DNA of 64,000 nt from positions 16,593 to 80,592 of the forward strand of contig PKWU01000039.1 of the NCBI GenBank assembly GCA_003132145.1, read 5' to 3'. The notes under the pieces are model-generated. The model searched no databases. It was not told the DNA's origin and was given only the letters and a program-made list of their open reading frames with translations. Shown here piece after piece: positions 36,718-46,190 of this stretch. Within the stretch, counting starts at the first letter, position 1; each line of letters opens with the position of its first letter. The stretch comes from Granulicella sp. (GTDB taxonomy: Bacteria > Acidobacteriota > Terriglobia > Terriglobales > Acidobacteriaceae). Both the position numbers and the translations under genes were made by a program.

Positions 36718-37584
36718 CTATTCCAGATAGCGCTTGACCCACGGATCGTCGGAGCGCACCAGCTCCTCGGTCGTTCCGTGGAAGACAATCTTCCCCTCGT
36801 TGAGCAGAAGAAACTTCGTGCCTTCATCGATGCCCCCGTCCGCACCGTCCTTGGGCAGGAGCTTCATGCCGCCAGTCGCTGGATCGAAGCGGTGGGTGGC
36901 AAGGATGAACGCGTCCTGCAGGCGGTGCGTCACCACCAGCGAGGTGGTATGCCAGACGTCGCGCTGCTTCATCACCAGCTCGATAATGGTGGTCGATGTG
37001 ATGGGGTCGAGCCCGCCGGTGGGCGAGTCGTAGAGGATCAAATCGGGATGGCTGATGATCGCGCGAGCAATCGAGACGCGCCGCCGCATCCCGCCCGAAA
37101 GCTCAGACGGAAACTTGTCAATCGCCGCCTCCAGCTCGACGAACTTCAGCGCCTCCACCACGCGCGTGTGCGCCTCGGCCTCCGGTACGCGCTCCTCGTG
37201 CAGCCGGTACGCCACGTTGTCCTCGACGTTGAGCGAGTCGAACAGCGCCGACTCCTGAAAGACCATGCCGATGCGCGCGCGCAACGCGTAGACCTCTCGC
37301 CGCCGCAGTTTGTCGATCTCCTCGCCGAAGACGCGAATCGTGCCCGAATCAGGCTTGAGCAGGCCATTCGCCAGCTTCAGCAGCACCGACTTGCCGCATC
37401 CCGCCGGGCCAAGCAGCACCAGCGTCTGTCCGCGCTCCACCGAGAAAGAGACCTCCTGCAACACCGGCTTGCCGTCGAAGGCAATCGACACATCCTCGAA
37501 CTGCACCACGGCACTCCCGTCGCCGGCCGCGCCGGCGGTTGCCGTGCTGGAACTACTGCCCGGGTTGGCGTGGTCTTCAGGCAT
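36718..37584 (-). CDS. mlaF: MlaF-like ABC transporter ATP-binding protein
   Basis: LLGPAGCGKSVLLKLANGLLKPDSG; LSGGMRRRVSIARAI; LILYDSPTGGLDPITS; start MPEDHANPG. Confidence 0.85.
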   Translation of the reverse strand: MPEDHANPGSSSSTATAGAAGDGSAVVQFEDVSIAFDGKPVLQEVSFSVERGQTLVLLGPAGCGKSVLLKLANGLLKPDSGTIRVFGEEIDKLRRREVYALRARIGMVFQESALFDSLNVEDNVAYRLHEERVPEAEAHTRVVEALKFVELEAAIDKFPSELSGGMRRRVSIARAIISHPDLILYDSPTGGLDPITSTTIIELVMKQRDVWHTTSLVVTHRLQDAFILATHRFDPATGGMKLLPKDGADGGIDEGTKFLLLNEGKIVFHGTTEELVRSDDPWVKRYLE

Positions 37585-37592
37585 GGGCGCTC

Positions 37593-38372
37593 TCAACTGC
37601 CGAAGATGCCGATCATCAGGCGGGTAACGATGAAGTCGACGATGATGATGAACACCGACGAGACGACCACCGCCTGGGTCGTCGCGCGTCCCACGCCCTG
37701 CGTCCCGCCCGTGGTCCTCATGCCGAAGAAGCAGCCCACGGTGGCGATGATGAACCCGGAGAAGATTGGCTTGGTCAGTCCCTGCACGATGTCGCCATGC
37801 ACCAGGCTGCTGTAGGAGCTGTGCAGATAGGAGCTGGCGTTCAGCCCCAGCATGTTGACCGCCACCAGCGTTCCGCCCACAATTCCAGAGAAATCGGCGA
37901 TGATGGTCAGGAAGAAGAGCATGAAGACGGTGGCGATCAGGCGCGGCGTCACCAGCTTGCGGATGGGATCGGTCCCCAGCGCGCGCATGGCGTCGATCTG
38001 CTCGGTCACCTTCATCGAGCCCAGCTCCGACGCCATGCCCGCCGCGTTGCGCCCGCTGACCATCAGCCCGGTCAGCACCGGCCCAAGCTCCTTCACCATG
38101 GAGAGCGCGACCAGCGATCCGGTCATGCTGACCGCGCCAAACTCCTTCAGCGCGGTCACCGATTGCAGCGCCAGAACGCATCCGGTGAAGAACCCGCTCA
38201 TGATGATGATCGGCATCGAGCCGGCGCCGATCGAGTCCATCTGGGTGAAGATGTCGCCCCAGTAGAGCGGGCGCGAGAAGATGTCGGCAATCGCCCTGCC
38301 CGACAGGATCGAGTACTCCTGCACGGCGGCGACCTGCTTCTTGATGAAAACCTCTGGCGACAGGATGGGCAT
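37593..38372 (-). CDS. mlaE: MlaE-like ABC transporter permease
   Basis: LVALSMVKELGPVLTGLMVSGRNAAGMASELGSMKVTEQIDAMRALGTDPIRKLVTPRL. Confidence 0.9.
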   Translation of the reverse strand: MPILSPEVFIKKQVAAVQEYSILSGRAIADIFSRPLYWGDIFTQMDSIGAGSMPIIIMSGFFTGCVLALQSVTALKEFGAVSMTGSLVALSMVKELGPVLTGLMVSGRNAAGMASELGSMKVTEQIDAMRALGTDPIRKLVTPRLIATVFMLFFLTIIADFSGIVGGTLVAVNMLGLNASSYLHSSYSSLVHGDIVQGLTKPIFSGFIIATVGCFFGMRTTGGTQGVGRATTQAVVVSSVFIIIVDFIVTRLMIGIFGS

Positions 38373-38517
38373 ATCTTCTGTGGCTCAGACTATCAGATGC
38401 ACGAGTCACCCCGCTAAGCGATTGCTTCTCCCGTGAGTCGCTCAAGCCGGAGACCACACCGTTGCTCCCCACTCGTCTGCATGGCTACAAAGCGGTTGAA
38501 GGTGAGAAGATGGAGGG

Positions 38518-39609
38518 ATGATTGCTGAGGGCACGGCGCGGACGATGTTGGCTGCGGTGTTGTATGGCAGCGAGGACCTGCGCATGGAGCGGATTCCCAT
38601 ACCGGGAATCGGCGCGGGCGAACTCCTCCTGCGCGTGGGTGCGGCTCTCACCTGCGGCACCGATCTCAAGGTCTACCGCCGCGGCTACCACGCCATGATG
38701 CTGAAGCCGCCGGTGGTCTTCGGCCACGAGCTGGCCGGAGTTGTGGCCGAGGTGGGCGAAGGAGTGACGAAGTTCCGCGTGGGCGACCGCGTGCTGCCGC
38801 TCAACTCCGCCCCCTGCGACAACTGTTTCTTCTGCCGTCACGCTCAGCAGAACCTCTGCGAGAATCTGCTCTTCAACAACGGCGCCTACGCCGAGTACAT
38901 GCGCATCCCGGCGCGCATCGTGGAGAAGAACACGCTGCTTGTGCCGGACAATGTGCCGTTGCAACACGCCGCGCTCACCGAGCCGCTGGCCTGCGTCATC
39001 CTCGGCCTGGAGGCTTCGGGCGCGCGCGCCGGCGACACCATGGTCGTCATCGGGGCCGGACCCATCGGGTTGATGTTTATCCACGCGGCCCAACTGAGCG
39101 GCGTGCGCGTCATCGCGGTGGTCAAGCGCGAGGACCAGATCGCCGCCGCGCAACACTTCGGCGCAACCGATGTGGTGCAGATCACAGCAGGCGTAGACAC
39201 CGTGGCCGCGGTGCGCGCGCTCACCGGCAACGCGCGTGGCGCGGACGTCGTCATCGAGGCCGTGGCCCGGCCCGCCACATGGGAGCAGGCCGTCGGCATG
39301 GTGCGCAAGGGTGGACTGGTCAACTTCTTCGGCGGCCCGCCCAGCGGCACCGTCGTCGGCCTCGACACCAACCGCCTGCACTACGGCGACATCACGCTGA
39401 AGGCGACCTTCCACCTGACGCCGGAGACCGCGCGCACGGCCTTTGGGCTGATCGCCAGCGGGCAGTTCAAATCCGCCGAGTTCATCACGCGCACGGCAAC
39501 TCTGAATGATGTGCCCGCCGTCTTCAAGCGCATGATGACGCGCAGCAGCGACAACCTGCACGACATCAAGACCGCCATCCTTCCCAATGGCGGCGGGACC
39601 GGGCAATGA
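38518..39609 (+). CDS. Zinc-dependent medium-chain alcohol dehydrogenase
   Basis: CGTDLKVYRRGY, VFGHELAGVVAEVG, PCDNCFFCRHAQQNLC, VIGAGPIGLM; ATGA overlap with hpnC. Confidence 0.88.
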   Translation: MIAEGTARTMLAAVLYGSEDLRMERIPIPGIGAGELLLRVGAALTCGTDLKVYRRGYHAMMLKPPVVFGHELAGVVAEVGEGVTKFRVGDRVLPLNSAPCDNCFFCRHAQQNLCENLLFNNGAYAEYMRIPARIVEKNTLLVPDNVPLQHAALTEPLACVILGLEASGARAGDTMVVIGAGPIGLMFIHAAQLSGVRVIAVVKREDQIAAAQHFGATDVVQITAGVDTVAAVRALTGNARGADVVIEAVARPATWEQAVGMVRKGGLVNFFGGPPSGTVVGLDTNRLHYGDITLKATFHLTPETARTAFGLIASGQFKSAEFITRTATLNDVPAVFKRMMTRSSDNLHDIKTAILPNGGGTGQ

Positions 39610-40580
39610 GCGAGTGGATGGAGGCGACCGGCGACGCCCACGCCTGCGACTCGCTCGAAGGCGCGCCAGCCGGCTACTGGACGCCGCAGGACCGGCCCAC
39701 GCTGGACCAGGCGCGCGCCTGGTGCCACCAGCTTGCCACCTCGCACTACGAGAACTTCCACGTCGCCACCTTCTTCCTGCCTCGTCTCATGCGTCCGCAC
39801 TTCGAGGGCCTCTACGCCTTCTGCCGCGTCTCGGACGACCTCGGCGATGAGGTCGGCGACACCGCAACCGCCCTTCGCCTGCTCAACACATGGGGCGCAA
39901 TGCTCGACCAGTGCTACGACGCGCCTGCTCAGTCGCGCCATCCCGTCTTCGTCGCATTGCGCGAGACCATCGTCGCCTGCGATCTGCCGCGCACCCTCTT
40001 TCACGATCTGCTGCGCGCATTTAAGCAGGACCAGATCAAGACCCGCTACGACACGTGGGACGAGGCCGTGGACTACTCGCGCTACTCGGCCAACCCCGTC
40101 GGCCGCCTGGTGCTGATGGTCTGCGGCTACCGCGACGGGCCGCGCGCGCTGCTCTCCGACAAAATCTGCACCGCGCTGCAACTGGCCAACTTCTGGCAGG
40201 ATGCGGTGCGCGACTCAGAGATTGGGCGCAGGTATATTCCCACCGAATACATGCTGCGCTTCGGCGTGGCCGAGGGCCAGATCGAAGGCCGCGTCTTCAC
40301 CCCGGAGTTCGCCGCCATGATGCGCGCGCTGGTTGACCGCACCCGCGCGATGCTGCACCAGGGCGCCGCGCTCAGCATCACCGTGGACGACGAGCTGCGC
40401 GTCACCCTCGACCTCTTCCGCAAGGGCGGCGAGGCGGTCCTCGACGGCATTGCCGCGCAGCACTACGACGTGCTGCGCGGACGGCCCGTGGTGACGCGGC
40501 GCAAGAAATTAATGCTGCTCTTCGGCGCGTTGCTGGACAAACTGCGAACGCGCCGCACGGATGGGGTCCGGGCAACATGA
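39606..40580 (+). CDS. hpnC: Squalene synthase HpnC-like
   Basis: HYENFHVATFFLPRLMRPHFEGLYAFCRVSDDLGDE; LANFWQDAVRD; adjacent to HpnD/HpnE homologues. Confidence 0.82.
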   Translation: MSEWMEATGDAHACDSLEGAPAGYWTPQDRPTLDQARAWCHQLATSHYENFHVATFFLPRLMRPHFEGLYAFCRVSDDLGDEVGDTATALRLLNTWGAMLDQCYDAPAQSRHPVFVALRETIVACDLPRTLFHDLLRAFKQDQIKTRYDTWDEAVDYSRYSANPVGRLVLMVCGYRDGPRALLSDKICTALQLANFWQDAVRDSEIGRRYIPTEYMLRFGVAEGQIEGRVFTPEFAAMMRALVDRTRAMLHQGAALSITVDDELRVTLDLFRKGGEAVLDGIAAQHYDVLRGRPVVTRRKKLMLLFGALLDKLRTRRTDGVRAT

Positions 40581-41569
40581 GCGATGCGGGCGATCTGCGC
40601 GAGGTTGGCAGCGTGATGGCAGCGGACGGCAGCAACGTGGATGCGCGGACGGCCGCGGCCTACGCCTTCTGCCGTGCCATCGCCCGCCGCGAGGCGAAGA
40701 ACTTCTACTGGGCCTTTCGCGTCCTGCCGCGGCCCAAAAGCGACGCAATGTGCGCCGTCTACGCCTTCATGCGCCGCGCCGACGACATCAGTGACGACGA
40801 ATCGAAGCCCATCGAAGCCCGCCGCGAAGAGATGAAGTCGTGGCTCGAAGCATGGCGCGCGTCGAGAATCTCCGCCTTGAATCAATCCTCGCCCAACACA
40901 AATGAAGACCCCGTCTTCCTCGCGCTCAGCCACACGCAACGAGCCTTCGGAATTCCAGACGAGCTGCTGGAAGAGTTAGTCGCCGGAACCACGATGGACC
41001 TTGAACCTCGAACCTCTGCCCTCGAACCGATTCAGACCTACGCCACCTTCGACGACCTCTACCGCTACTGCTATCTGGTCGCATCGGTTGTCGGCCTGGT
41101 CTGCATCCGGATCTTCGGATACAGCGACGCGCGCGCGGAAATATTCGCCGAAGAGACGGGCGTCGCCCTTCAGCTGACCAACATTCTGCGCGACGTGAAG
41201 GAGGACGTGGATCGGGGCCGCGTCTATCTCCCACTCGATCTGCTCGACGAGTTCGGCGAGTCGCTCGACGAGCTGCGTAGCCTCGCCGCCGGCCGCTCCA
41301 TGACGGAGCGCGAGCGCTCCATGTTGGCGACGCTTGCCATCCGCGCCGAGAAGTACTATCTCGCCGCCGGCAAGCTCACTCCGCTGATCGACCGCGACAG
41401 CCGAGCCGCATTGTGGGTTCTGGTCACCATCTATCACCGCCTGCTCGCCCGCATCGCGCATCGCAAGATGAATGTCTTCGGCGAGCGCATCGCCCTCTCC
41501 ACCGCCGAGAAGCTTGCCGTCCTTCTCCGTGGAGCTACAATGGCCGCATGGAACCGCGTGACAGAGTGA
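40577..41569 (+). CDS. hpnD: Presqualene diphosphate synthase HpnD-like
   Basis: KNFYWAFRVLPRPKSDAMCAVYAFMRRADDISDDE; VALQLTNILRDVKEDVDRGRVYLPLDLL. Confidence 0.85.
   Translation: MSDAGDLREVGSVMAADGSNVDARTAAAYAFCRAIARREAKNFYWAFRVLPRPKSDAMCAVYAFMRRADDISDDESKPIEARREEMKSWLEAWRASRISALNQSSPNTNEDPVFLALSHTQRAFGIPDELLEELVAGTTMDLEPRTSALEPIQTYATFDDLYRYCYLVASVVGLVCIRIFGYSDARAEIFAEETGVALQLTNILRDVKEDVDRGRVYLPLDLLDEFGESLDELRSLAAGRSMTERERSMLATLAIRAEKYYLAAGKLTPLIDRDSRAALWVLVTIYHRLLARIAHRKMNVFGERIALSTAEKLAVLLRGATMAAWNRVTE
40998..41028. repeat. Heptameric tandem repeat ACCTTGA-ACCTCGA-ACCTCTG-CCCTCGA-ACC inside hpnD
   Basis: 7-bp period read directly. Confidence 0.7.
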
Positions 41570-43014
41570 AGCGCGCCTCCGATCTTCGCCGCCGCGCCGC
41601 CGACGCGCGCCCCACCGACGTGACCGTAATCGGCGCGGGCGTGGCCGGGCTCGCCGCCTCCGTTGCGCTGGCTGGCGACGGTGCCTCGGTGACGCTGCTG
41701 GAGAAGCGCTCCTTTGTCGGCGGACGCGCCTACTCCTACCCGCATCCCGCGCTGGGCGAGACCATCGACTCGCAGCATGTCGTCCTCGGCTGCTGCACCA
41801 ACTTCACGAATCTGATGGAGCAGGCCGCCGCGCAGTGGTCCATCCGCTGGTACGACGAGCTTTGCTTTCTCGAACCATCGGCCTCGGGCAACCCGCGCCG
41901 CAGTTGGATCAAACCCGGCCGCCTGCTTGCGCCCGCGCACCAGGCCATCAGCTTCCTGCGCGCGCCCATGTTGGACCTGCGAGACAAGGCCGCCATCGCA
42001 TCCGGCCTGGCGCGATTTCTGCGCGGCTATCCCGCAAGCGACGCGGAGAGCTTTGCCTCATGGCTCAAGCGCACCAATCAGACCAGCCGCGCCATCCGCC
42101 ACTTCTGGGAACCCATCGTCTCCGGCGCGTTGAACGATACCGCGGAAAATTGTTCCGTGAAGTACGCGGGCAAGATCTTTCACGAGTCCTTTCTGCGCTC
42201 GCCGCAGGCTGGGCGTCTTGGCATCCCCACCAAGCCGCTCACCGAATTCTTCGAGCCAGTCGTAAAGCTGGCGCGCCGCCTCGGCGTCGATCTGCGCCTG
42301 AACTCCGGCGTCGACGCAATCGCGCGCACACCCGAGGGCCGATGGAAGGTCCGCACCGGCGAAACCGAGTTGGAGACCGGCGCAGTCGTGCTGGCCACCG
42401 ACCTCCGCCAGACCGAGCGTCTGAGCAACACGCTGGCCGGGGCAGGCGCCACTCCCGGCGCGTCGAAGCCCTTCCAGTTTGACCGCTTTGTCTCCGCGCC
42501 CATCACCACCATCCATCTCTGGTACGACCGCGAGGTCGCCGACATCGACCACGCCGTGCTGCTCGACACGCGCATCCAGTGGCTCTTCGCCAAGTCCAGA
42601 ATCCGCGGATGGGAGCCCGAGCGCGGCAGCTACCTGGAGCTTGTCATCAGCGCATCGTGGCCGGAGATCGCCATGACGCGCGAGCATCTCCTCGCCTTGG
42701 CCCTGCGCGAACTTGTACTCTTCTTCCCCGCCGTGCGCCAGGCCCGCCTGCTGAAGTCCGCCGTGCTCAAGGAAGCCCGCGCAACCTTCTCCGTCACGCC
42801 GGGCCTCGACGCCTTCCGCCCGCCGCAGACCACCCCCTACCCGCGCCTCTACGTCGCCGGAGACTGGACCGCAACCGACTGGCCCTCCACCATGGAAGGG
42901 GCCGTCCGCAGCGGACGCCTCGTTGCCGGCGAAGTCGCCGGCGACCGCACCCTCTTCCTCGCCCCCGAAACCCCCGCCTCCGGCCTCATGCGCTTCCTCA
43001 GCCGCAACCAATAG
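41548..43014 (+). CDS. hpnE: Hydroxysqualene dehydroxylase HpnE-like
   Basis: VTVIGAGVAGLAASVALAGDGASVTLLEKRSFVGGRAYS; QHVVLGCCTNF; LYVAGDWTATDWPSTMEGAVRSGR. Confidence 0.88.
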   Translation: MEPRDRVKRASDLRRRAADARPTDVTVIGAGVAGLAASVALAGDGASVTLLEKRSFVGGRAYSYPHPALGETIDSQHVVLGCCTNFTNLMEQAAAQWSIRWYDELCFLEPSASGNPRRSWIKPGRLLAPAHQAISFLRAPMLDLRDKAAIASGLARFLRGYPASDAESFASWLKRTNQTSRAIRHFWEPIVSGALNDTAENCSVKYAGKIFHESFLRSPQAGRLGIPTKPLTEFFEPVVKLARRLGVDLRLNSGVDAIARTPEGRWKVRTGETELETGAVVLATDLRQTERLSNTLAGAGATPGASKPFQFDRFVSAPITTIHLWYDREVADIDHAVLLDTRIQWLFAKSRIRGWEPERGSYLELVISASWPEIAMTREHLLALALRELVLFFPAVRQARLLKSAVLKEARATFSVTPGLDAFRPPQTTPYPRLYVAGDWTATDWPSTMEGAVRSGRLVAGEVAGDRTLFLAPETPASGLMRFLSRNQ

Positions 43015-43058
43015 ATACCGCCTTTGTCGGACAAGCGGGAAAGAGGTAGGTTGGAAGG

Positions 43059-44966
43059 ATGAGCGATGTGGAGAAGGTCCTTTTAGAAATCACCCGTGCG
43101 AAGAAGAGCAAGGCTCGGCTGGTGTTGGTGGGTGCATTCGCGGTTGTTCTGGTGGTTTGCCTGACGGCGAGCTATCTGACGCAGGGAGCGATGTCGGGCC
43201 GGCCGCGTCAGAGAGTCCAGCCGGGACTGGTGGACCAGCAGCCGTGGCAGACGGCGTCGGCGTTGTCCGGTCTGGCGGTGTCGGCGGAGGAGAAGCAGTT
43301 TGCGCGGCAGGCGGAGCGCCTGGCGGACCACGAGGTGGACCAGGCGTTTGCAATGGCGTTGCGTCAGGCGGAGATGGAGACAACGGTGCTCACCGGGCCG
43401 GCGCTGGAGATTCAGCAGAAGATGAACGCGCTGGCCGGGCAGGTGAAGGATGACCAGGCGGCGGTGGATGGCCTGAACGCGCAGGTGGAGGCGGCGGCCA
43501 AGCGGGGAGGCGCGGCTGCGGCTGCGCTGGGCGACGAGCTGGATGTGGCGAAGGCGCGCCTACAGCTCGACACCGATGAGATGAATGACGCCAGCGAAGA
43601 CCTGGCGCGGGCGAGCGGCGACAAGCGTGCCCAGATTCAGCAGGAGTTGACGGCACGCGAGACGTCCATGCAGAAGTACGACTCACAGGCCAACAACGCG
43701 GGCGAGCCAGCGGCGATCTCGGTGAAGCGGTATGGAACGCTGGCCGGGCGGATTGGCGGGTGGTTCGATCAACGAAGCCGGCAGGATTCGATCGAGCAGG
43801 CGCAGGCGCAGACGCAGGCGGACGCCGCGTCGTTGACAGCGCAGTACGCGGCGCTGCATGAGCAGTCGACAGCGGCGGCGACGACGATCAGGGATGAGAA
43901 TGCGGGCGCGGCGGCCAACGGCGCTGCGCAGTCGAATGCAGCGGTGGGCGGCTCCGACGCGAAGGGCAAGCTGGCGAGAATGGCGCACGTGCATGAACTG
44001 GCACAGATCCACTCGATTCTGGAAGACAGGCTGGACACGGACAAGCAGCTCTCCGCGGTGTATGCGAAGTGGATTGCGCAGGTCGACTCGCAGCACCGGA
44101 TTGTGCTGCACCTGGTCCTGCAGTCGATGGCGGGAATTGCGGCGCTGCTGCTGGGTGCGGTGCTGGTGTGGTGGCTGGTGCAGGCCTTGCTGGACCGCGC
44201 CGTGGACCGCGCCGTTGTGGACGCGCGAAGCATACATACATTGCGCACGGTTGCCAGCCTGGCTATCGAGGGGGTGACGCTGGTGCTGGTGCTGCTGTTC
44301 GTCTTCGGCGCGCCCAGCCAGATGCCGACCATCCTGGGACTGTGTGTGGCGGGACTGACGGTGGTCTTTCAAAACTTCATCCTGGCGTTCTTCGGCTGGT
44401 TTGTGCTGATGGGCCGCAATGGGGTCCGCGAGGGCGACTGGGTGGAGATCAACGGCGTGGCAGGCGAGGTCGTCGATGTCGGGCTCTTCCGCACCACGCT
44501 GCTGGAGACGGGCAACGGAACGGACAAGGGACATCCGACCGGGCGGCGGGCCAGGTTCCTCAACAGCTTTGCGGTGACCGGCCAGTTCTTCAACTTCTCC
44601 ACCACCGGCCAGTGGATGTGGGACGAGATCAGCGTGAATGTGCCGCCGGGCGAGGGTTCGTACCAGACCATCGAGGCGATCCACAAGGCAGTGGTGCAGC
44701 AGACGGAGAAGGACGCGACGCTGGCGGAGAAGGAGTGGCAGGGCGTCTCCAGGCAGCATGTGCTGGGACAGATGTCAGCCGCGCCGTTGGTGAACCTGCG
44801 CCCGGCAGCTTCTGGCATCGACATCCTGGTACGCTATGTGACGCGCGCCAAAGACCGCTTCGAGATGCGCAACAAGCTGTACCAGACCGTAATCGAGCTG
44901 CTGCATAAGCCGGCGGGCACGGCAGCGGACGCGGACGCGGCAGCGGCGGGCGCGGCGGGCGCGTAA
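43059..44966 (+). CDS. Mechanosensitive ion channel (MscS family) with N-terminal coiled-coil region
   Basis: LGLCVAGLTVVFQNFILAFFGWFVLMGRNGVREGDWVEINGVAGEVVDVGLFRTTLLET. Confidence 0.85.
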   Translation: MSDVEKVLLEITRAKKSKARLVLVGAFAVVLVVCLTASYLTQGAMSGRPRQRVQPGLVDQQPWQTASALSGLAVSAEEKQFARQAERLADHEVDQAFAMALRQAEMETTVLTGPALEIQQKMNALAGQVKDDQAAVDGLNAQVEAAAKRGGAAAAALGDELDVAKARLQLDTDEMNDASEDLARASGDKRAQIQQELTARETSMQKYDSQANNAGEPAAISVKRYGTLAGRIGGWFDQRSRQDSIEQAQAQTQADAASLTAQYAALHEQSTAAATTIRDENAGAAANGAAQSNAAVGGSDAKGKLARMAHVHELAQIHSILEDRLDTDKQLSAVYAKWIAQVDSQHRIVLHLVLQSMAGIAALLLGAVLVWWLVQALLDRAVDRAVVDARSIHTLRTVASLAIEGVTLVLVLLFVFGAPSQMPTILGLCVAGLTVVFQNFILAFFGWFVLMGRNGVREGDWVEINGVAGEVVDVGLFRTTLLETGNGTDKGHPTGRRARFLNSFAVTGQFFNFSTTGQWMWDEISVNVPPGEGSYQTIEAIHKAVVQQTEKDATLAEKEWQGVSRQHVLGQMSAAPLVNLRPAASGIDILVRYVTRAKDRFEMRNKLYQTVIELLHKPAGTAADADAAAAGAAGA

Positions 44967-44989
44967 GTGCAGAAATAGGGAGAAGCAAC

Positions 44990-45184
44990 TGGTTTGCAAC
45001 CGGCTGGCCCTCCATCATGGAGAGCGCGCCGCGCGAATGGGCCTACGCAAAGCACTGGACCGGCTCCGAGCAACGCGATGCCAGCCTCTGACCATGGACC
45101 GACGACTACAACCACCACCGGCCCCATGGTAGCCTCAGCTACATGCCGCCCATCAGCCGCTCCCAGGCCGGTACAACGTCTTGA
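44990..45184 (+). pseudogene. Remnant of IS481-like transposase C-terminus
   Basis: In-frame translation ...WPSIMESAPREWAYAKHWTGSEQRDASL*PWTDDYNHHRPHGSLSYMPPISRSQAGTTS*; HHRPHGSL...PPISR hallmark; one internal TGA. Confidence 0.7.
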
Positions 45185-45241
45185 CTTCTACAGGCACCCA
45201 CCTGGACAGTGGAAGCTTCAAGGTGTCAATCCCGCATTAAT

Positions 45242-46183
45242 TTATTGTCCATCCCCATGGGCTACTGGAGACATTTTGCGCACGACATTAGTCATTGCTG
45301 CAACCATGGAACCCACGTCGCTGATATTCAAAGGTAAAACGAGGGTATTGCCCGCTTTTGCAAGCTTTCCAAACTCGGGGATGTACTGTTCGGCAACTCG
45401 AAGCTGCACAGCCTCAAACCCACCAGGGCTTTTAATAGAGTTTGCAACTAGCTGGATCCCCTCAGCAGTTGCTTGGGCGACTGCAAGAATTGCGGCGGCT
45501 TGACCTTCAGCTTGGTTAATCTGCTGTTGTTTATATCCTTCAGATGCCTTGATGACTTTCTGCTTATCGCCTTCGGCAGCGTTGATAACAGAATCACGTA
45601 CGCCTTCGGACTGGAGTATTACAGCACGTTTCTCGCGTTCCGCTCGCATCTGCTTTTCCATTGCCGCCAACACATCCTGAGGCGGCATGATGTTTTTAAT
45701 CTCGTACCGCAATACCTTCACGCCCCATGCTTCCGACGCCTTGTCCAGTTCCGTTACAACTGCGATGTTAATATGCGTTCTCTCCTCGAACGTTCGATCC
45801 AGTTCAATCTTTCCGATTTCACTTCGTAGCGTCGTCTGGGCAAGCTGCGTTATAGCAAATTCGAAACTGGCAATTCCATACGATGCATTCTTGGGATCGA
45901 AAATCTTGAAATACAGGATGCCATCGACCTTAACTTGTACATTATCGCGAGTGATGCAGATCTGTTCCGGAATTTCCATAGCTCGTTCTTTAAGTGTTTG
46001 CCGGTAACGAATAACATCCATAAAAGGCAACAAAATGCAGAAACCCGCGCCCAGCGTGGAGTGGTATTTGCCCAAACGTTCAACAACATACGCACTTTGT
46101 TGTGGAACAACTACAGCCGTCTTGGAAAGCAGGATAAGTACGAAGACGGCAGAGATTAGAGCGATGACTAAAAGAATGGGCAT
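45242..46183 (-). CDS. SPFH/band-7 (stomatin/QmcA-like) membrane protein
   Basis: VVPQQSAYVVERLGKYHSTLGAGFCILLPFMD...RSEIGKIELDRTFEER...LRYEIKNIMPPQDVLAAMEKQMRAEREKRA. Confidence 0.9.
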   Translation of the reverse strand: MPILLVIALISAVFVLILLSKTAVVVPQQSAYVVERLGKYHSTLGAGFCILLPFMDVIRYRQTLKERAMEIPEQICITRDNVQVKVDGILYFKIFDPKNASYGIASFEFAITQLAQTTLRSEIGKIELDRTFEERTHINIAVVTELDKASEAWGVKVLRYEIKNIMPPQDVLAAMEKQMRAEREKRAVILQSEGVRDSVINAAEGDKQKVIKASEGYKQQQINQAEGQAAAILAVAQATAEGIQLVANSIKSPGGFEAVQLRVAEQYIPEFGKLAKAGNTLVLPLNISDVGSMVAAMTNVVRKMSPVAHGDGQ

Positions 46184-46190
46184 ACTCCTC

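Noticed and set aside
41434-41940. Minus-strand ORFs opposite the hpn genes
   Set aside because: No domain features; hpnC/D/E are well supported on the plus strand.
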